From: Cryptomeria japonica
Lineage: Eukaryota; Streptophyta; Pinopsida; Cupressales; Cupressaceae
NCBI RefSeq assembly: GCF_030272615.1
Contig: NC_081413.1
Span: 188,848,169-188,912,168 of the forward strand
DNA length: 64,000 nucleotides
Direction: 5' to 3'
Part shown: positions 60,962-64,000 of the stretch, in pieces
Position numbering within the stretch: the first letter of the stretch is position 1
How the letters are laid out: every line of letters starts with the position of its first letter
Position numbers and translations under genes: made by a program
Notes under the pieces: model-generated
Databases searched by the model: none
What the model was told of the DNA's origin: nothing
The model's input: the letters and a program-made list of their open reading frames with translations, nothing else

Positions 60962-61326
60962 ATTGTTTAAATTCCCTATGTCGTCTTGGGCTGACCTGCT
61001 TTGAGTTAGTAAATTTAATAATTTTATTTGTTGTAGTTATTTGGGCTAACCTTGGGAAGGTGGCTATCTAACACGGCACAGGTGCTAGTCATAGAGGTGC
61101 ACATCTCATTTTGAGATATGCTTGGTTTTTGGATTAGAAGTGCGGTGCATTGTGTGGATCGTGGAAGGCCCATCACTGAGGTGGGATGATGCCCCCATCC
61201 CCTCTATTCTCAATTCCAAGCAATTCACAAGATCAGTTTGTTTCTTAACAATTGCATTCTTCTCCTTTCTGTGACACAGGTGTTGTGGTACAAGGATTGA
61301 CTGGAGCGGGAGAGGGTTTTGAACTG
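60962..61326. other. Spacer between the TRIM and the right copia LTR
   Basis: Nothing recognised. The last bases before the copia LTR (about 61322-61326) should hold one copy of its target duplication, but the other copy is outside the window. Confidence 0.45.
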
Positions 61327-63455
61327 TGAAGGGGAAGAACACAAGTGATCACTGAGAGGGGGGTGAATCAGTGGTAATAAAAAACTTTAACTTTCTAAAT
61401 GATCTAAGCTTTAATAATAGTAATCATAAAAACTATGAGCAGAGATATTAAACCCAATAGGACACACATACAGAGCAAACACATAACACAAGTATTTACG
61501 AGGAAAACCCAGTGTGGGAAAAACCTCGGTGAGAATAGCTGTTGGAATCTACTTATCCAATCCAGCCTCACAAGTAAATCTGATTACAATATTTAGGGCA
61601 CCAACCCAAGGAGCACTAACCCCTACAGTTTATGAGAACCAACTCAAAGGAGCACCAACCCCTGATCTGAGCATCCACTCAGATGATTACAAAGTGTAAA
61701 TAACAAGATACTATTTATGCACCTGGTTACAATTGATGTATTGTACCACACTAATTATCTTCTGCTCAATCCTCTGCACTCTGATCTTTGATCTCGTTTT
61801 CTGCAACTATCTCGCTGACTTCTACTCTATTTTTGCACTTAGACTATCACGACTCTGAAACTCTCTCTTTTCTACAATTTCTGCATCTTCAACAACTCCT
61901 TGATTGAGCACAACTCTACCATATTATCTCACGAACGTGACTTCAACGTATTCATCAATTTAGTCAGTCGACAACCTACATCTTTATAGAACCTGCATTC
62001 ACCTCCATAAGGTCAGTCGATTGTAGATCATCACAGACTGTTGCATTGTTGCCATGCAATGTGATCGGTTCAATTTTCTAGGCTGCACACAGATTGTTCA
62101 TTCAATTGGTTCACATCTTCTCCAGTTGTCAAAACAAGTTCCTAGACACATGAAATCGCGCCAACTTGTGATCTTCAAAGATTTTAAATCTGGGTCGTCG
62201 ATCTCCTAGATATGACCACAAAGACTTGGTCAAAATATGCCACTGTGGCAGTGTGCTGAACTGGCATTCGTCGTAGATTGCATAACATTGCGTGTTATAT
62301 GACTTTTGTTATCTGATCAAACTTGGTTGACTGCCACGTAGATTACTGAGTCTATCAGCTTTGCAAATGTGGTGTCAAAATCACTCAGCCAGCTTCGGTC
62401 AACATCCAGTCATCATCTATGTGGACACTGTGCCTATCAAGTTACTATCGTTATTATCCCGCATTATCAATTCTGAGTCAAACAACTTAAAGTGACTCCA
62501 TTCACTTTTGTTAGCCCGCATAACACTTGAAGAAGTGTTGGACTCGTGCGGGATAAGCATTTACAAGACTCCGTTCTCTCTTGTTAGCCCGCATCATAGT
62601 TTGCAAGCTCATCTTACCCAAGCAAGGTAATCCTCTTCAGGAGATCCCGTTCACTCTTAGCCCACACTACAACTGCAAAAGCTTTGCTTTTGATCTTTTC
62701 GAGTTACCATCAACCATGCGGGATAAGACTTAGAAAGGGTTAAAGTTCTCCCGCACCACATATTACTCATGCTTTGGACCCATGCGGGGTAAGAACGCCT
62801 TTGTCATTTTGACATCTCGTTATCCCTCATCGTCCATTCGACTCTCCCTCGATCATGCGGGGTAAACATTTTCTTTTGACAAACCACGACTTCCACTATC
62901 CCGCATGGCATGAACCTGGAGTTGGTAACTGCTGCGAGGTAACACCTTGACAAGATAGCAACAATCAATAACACTGTGCGATAACCTACATAACCATTGT
63001 GTTATGCGATTCCTCTTCAACACTCTTCAACTATGATAACCTTCATGTTATTGATATCTTCTGTCACAAGACCAACACAACTAACCTGTCATGTTATTGA
63101 CAACTCCAGTCACCTACTGCAGTTTCATAGAATGCGATAACTTGCGTGTTATACAATTGCAACAATACTTTTTTTGATTCGAACCAGATTGCACAATACC
63201 TTAACCATTTCACTAACCTGTGTCTTCTTCATCCAAATGTTTGTCCCAATAGCACATTCCAAGCTTGCCTTCTGAACCTCCATGTACTAATATGGTGCAT
63301 AGCGCATTATATAACATGTTGTGTTATATGATGTTGCACAACACCATCTCCGTCATTCTGATCTCTGCAAGTCTCTCCACTGCATCTTCCCAAATGTTGA
63401 CATCAATGACAACCTCAATGTCAACAATCTCTCAATGATAACCTCAATGCCAACA
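61327..63455 (-). mobile_element. 3' LTR of the right copia element
   Basis: About 2.13 kb, same family as the split LTR at 2705-12675. Shared features are GAGGGGGGTGAATCA, GAGGAAAACCCAGTGTGGGA, the ACCAACCCAAGGAGCA repeat and the ATAAC/GCGGGATAA-rich outer half. In minus orientation it starts TGTTGGCATTG, immediately after a polypurine tract. It ends near 61327; the exact TG could be 61325 or 61327. Confidence 0.8.
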
Positions 63456-63467
63456 ATCTCCCCCTTT
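63456..63467 (-). promoter_or_regulatory. Polypurine tract of the right copia element
   Basis: The minus strand reads AAAGGGGGAGAT just before the LTR start. It is the usual plus-strand primer of SIRE-like plant copia elements. Confidence 0.8.
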
Positions 63468-63684
63468 GGCATTGATGTCAACACCAAACTTCATTCTCCT
63501 CCTTTGACAACAATGGCAAAGGGTGGGACAACCAACTGTCAACCATGCATCTTCTTCCCCATAAAAGCATCTTCACTTAGCTGGAAACATATGTTACTCC
63601 CTCTGTGACAAACAAACATGAGGTTCAAGGATGAAAAACTGTAAGATAGTGTACTCCCCCTAAACCATAGACCTCAAAATACGC
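63468..63684 (-). other. 3' untranslated region of the right copia element
   Basis: About 220 bases between the pol stop and the purine tract. No coding signal. Confidence 0.5.
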
Positions 63685-63999
63685 TTAAGTGCAGAAGGAA
63701 GGTGGGAAAACGCCCAACTTGTGTCTGAGATATTCAAAGGTGTCCTTGGGCAGTGGCTTAGTGAAGATATTAGCTACTTTTTCACCAGTGCACACATATT
63801 CAACTTTTACCTCTTTCTCTGCAACCTTTTCCTTGAGAAAATGATACTTGATGGCTATATGCTTTGTCCTTGAATGCATAACAGGGTTCTTTGATATATT
63901 TATAGCACTGGAATTATCACATATGATAGAAATGGGATCTATAAACTCTACTTGAATGTCCTTTAGTGTCTGCTTCATCCACAATACTTGAGAGCAACA
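63685..63999 (-). CDS. Ty1-copia pol C-terminus (RNase H), partial
   Basis: The frame runs off the right edge and ends at 63685. It reads CCSQVLWMKQTLKD, then CDNSSAINISKNPVMHSRTKHIAIKYHFLKEKV, VEYVCTGEKVANIFTKPLPKDTFEYLRHKLGV. This is the standard end of copia RNase H, which degrades the RNA strand during reverse transcription; the aspartate of CDNSSAI is one of its metal ligands. No stop interrupts the visible part. It uses the LTR and purine tract to its left, so the body of this element lies beyond the window. Confidence 0.92.
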   Translation of the reverse strand, partial: CCSQVLWMKQTLKDIQVEFIDPISIICDNSSAINISKNPVMHSRTKHIAIKYHFLKEKVAEKEVKVEYVCTGEKVANIFTKPLPKDTFEYLRHKLGVFPPSFCT

Positions 64000-64000
64000 T

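Overview
This window is nuclear DNA of a land plant, most likely a seed plant with a large, repeat-rich genome; a conifer or other gymnosperm is my best guess. The evidence is a plant-type N-myristoyltransferase, GT-AG introns, Ty1-copia and Ty3-gypsy LTR retrotransposons with very long LTRs, and a Helitron carrying both RPA and Rep/helicase genes. Almost everything is transposon nested in transposon. The only intact, recognisable host-type gene is the N-myristoyltransferase at 43445-44725.

Layout. 1-2704: decayed gag of a Ty1-copia element read leftward. 2705-12675: its 2.2 kb 5' LTR, split by a complete 7.8 kb gag-only LTR retrotransposon (4457-12223, 5-bp duplication ATTAC). 12935-21049: a second non-autonomous LTR element (a large retrotransposon derivative) with a pyrimidine-rich, CCATCC-like interior and no pol. 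21050-28700: AT-rich sequence with two copies of a 1.1 kb promoter-like repeat and a possible tRNA-derived SINE. 28700-35745: a decayed Helitron with an RPA70-like gene, a long TA microsatellite, and a Rep/helicase gene. The Rep/helicase keeps its HUH and two-tyrosine motifs but has stops in helicase motifs. 35794-39703: a 3.9 kb solo-LTR-like insertion (GTATA). 40007-42892: a very young 2.9 kb non-autonomous copia-type element whose LTRs differ at one site by eye (TTGCA).

46544-51597 (element A, CAACC) and 53431-60783 (element B, GAGCC) are two related insertions in the same orientation. Each has TG...CA ends and a perfect 5-bp duplication, but I can find no terminal repeat pair inside either. 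Each carries a long array of short hairpins spaced mostly 166-168 or 176-177 bp. The stem sequence differs between the two arrays, and in many units the two arms vary together. Element B also has a long, frameshifted open reading frame of unknown function.

Element B sits inside a tiny TRIM element (53268-60956; 331 bp once B is removed, duplication ATAAC). Its 132-135 bp LTRs are largely made of a tRNA-like sequence with intact A and B boxes. The design resembles the 5S-bearing Cassandra TRIMs, but with a tRNA. I know of no described family like it. The window ends with the 3' LTR and the RNase H end of another copia element of the same family as the one at the left edge (61327-63999).

The hairpin-array elements and the tRNA-bearing TRIM are the strongest candidates for something undescribed. 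All boundaries, duplications and alignments were read by eye.
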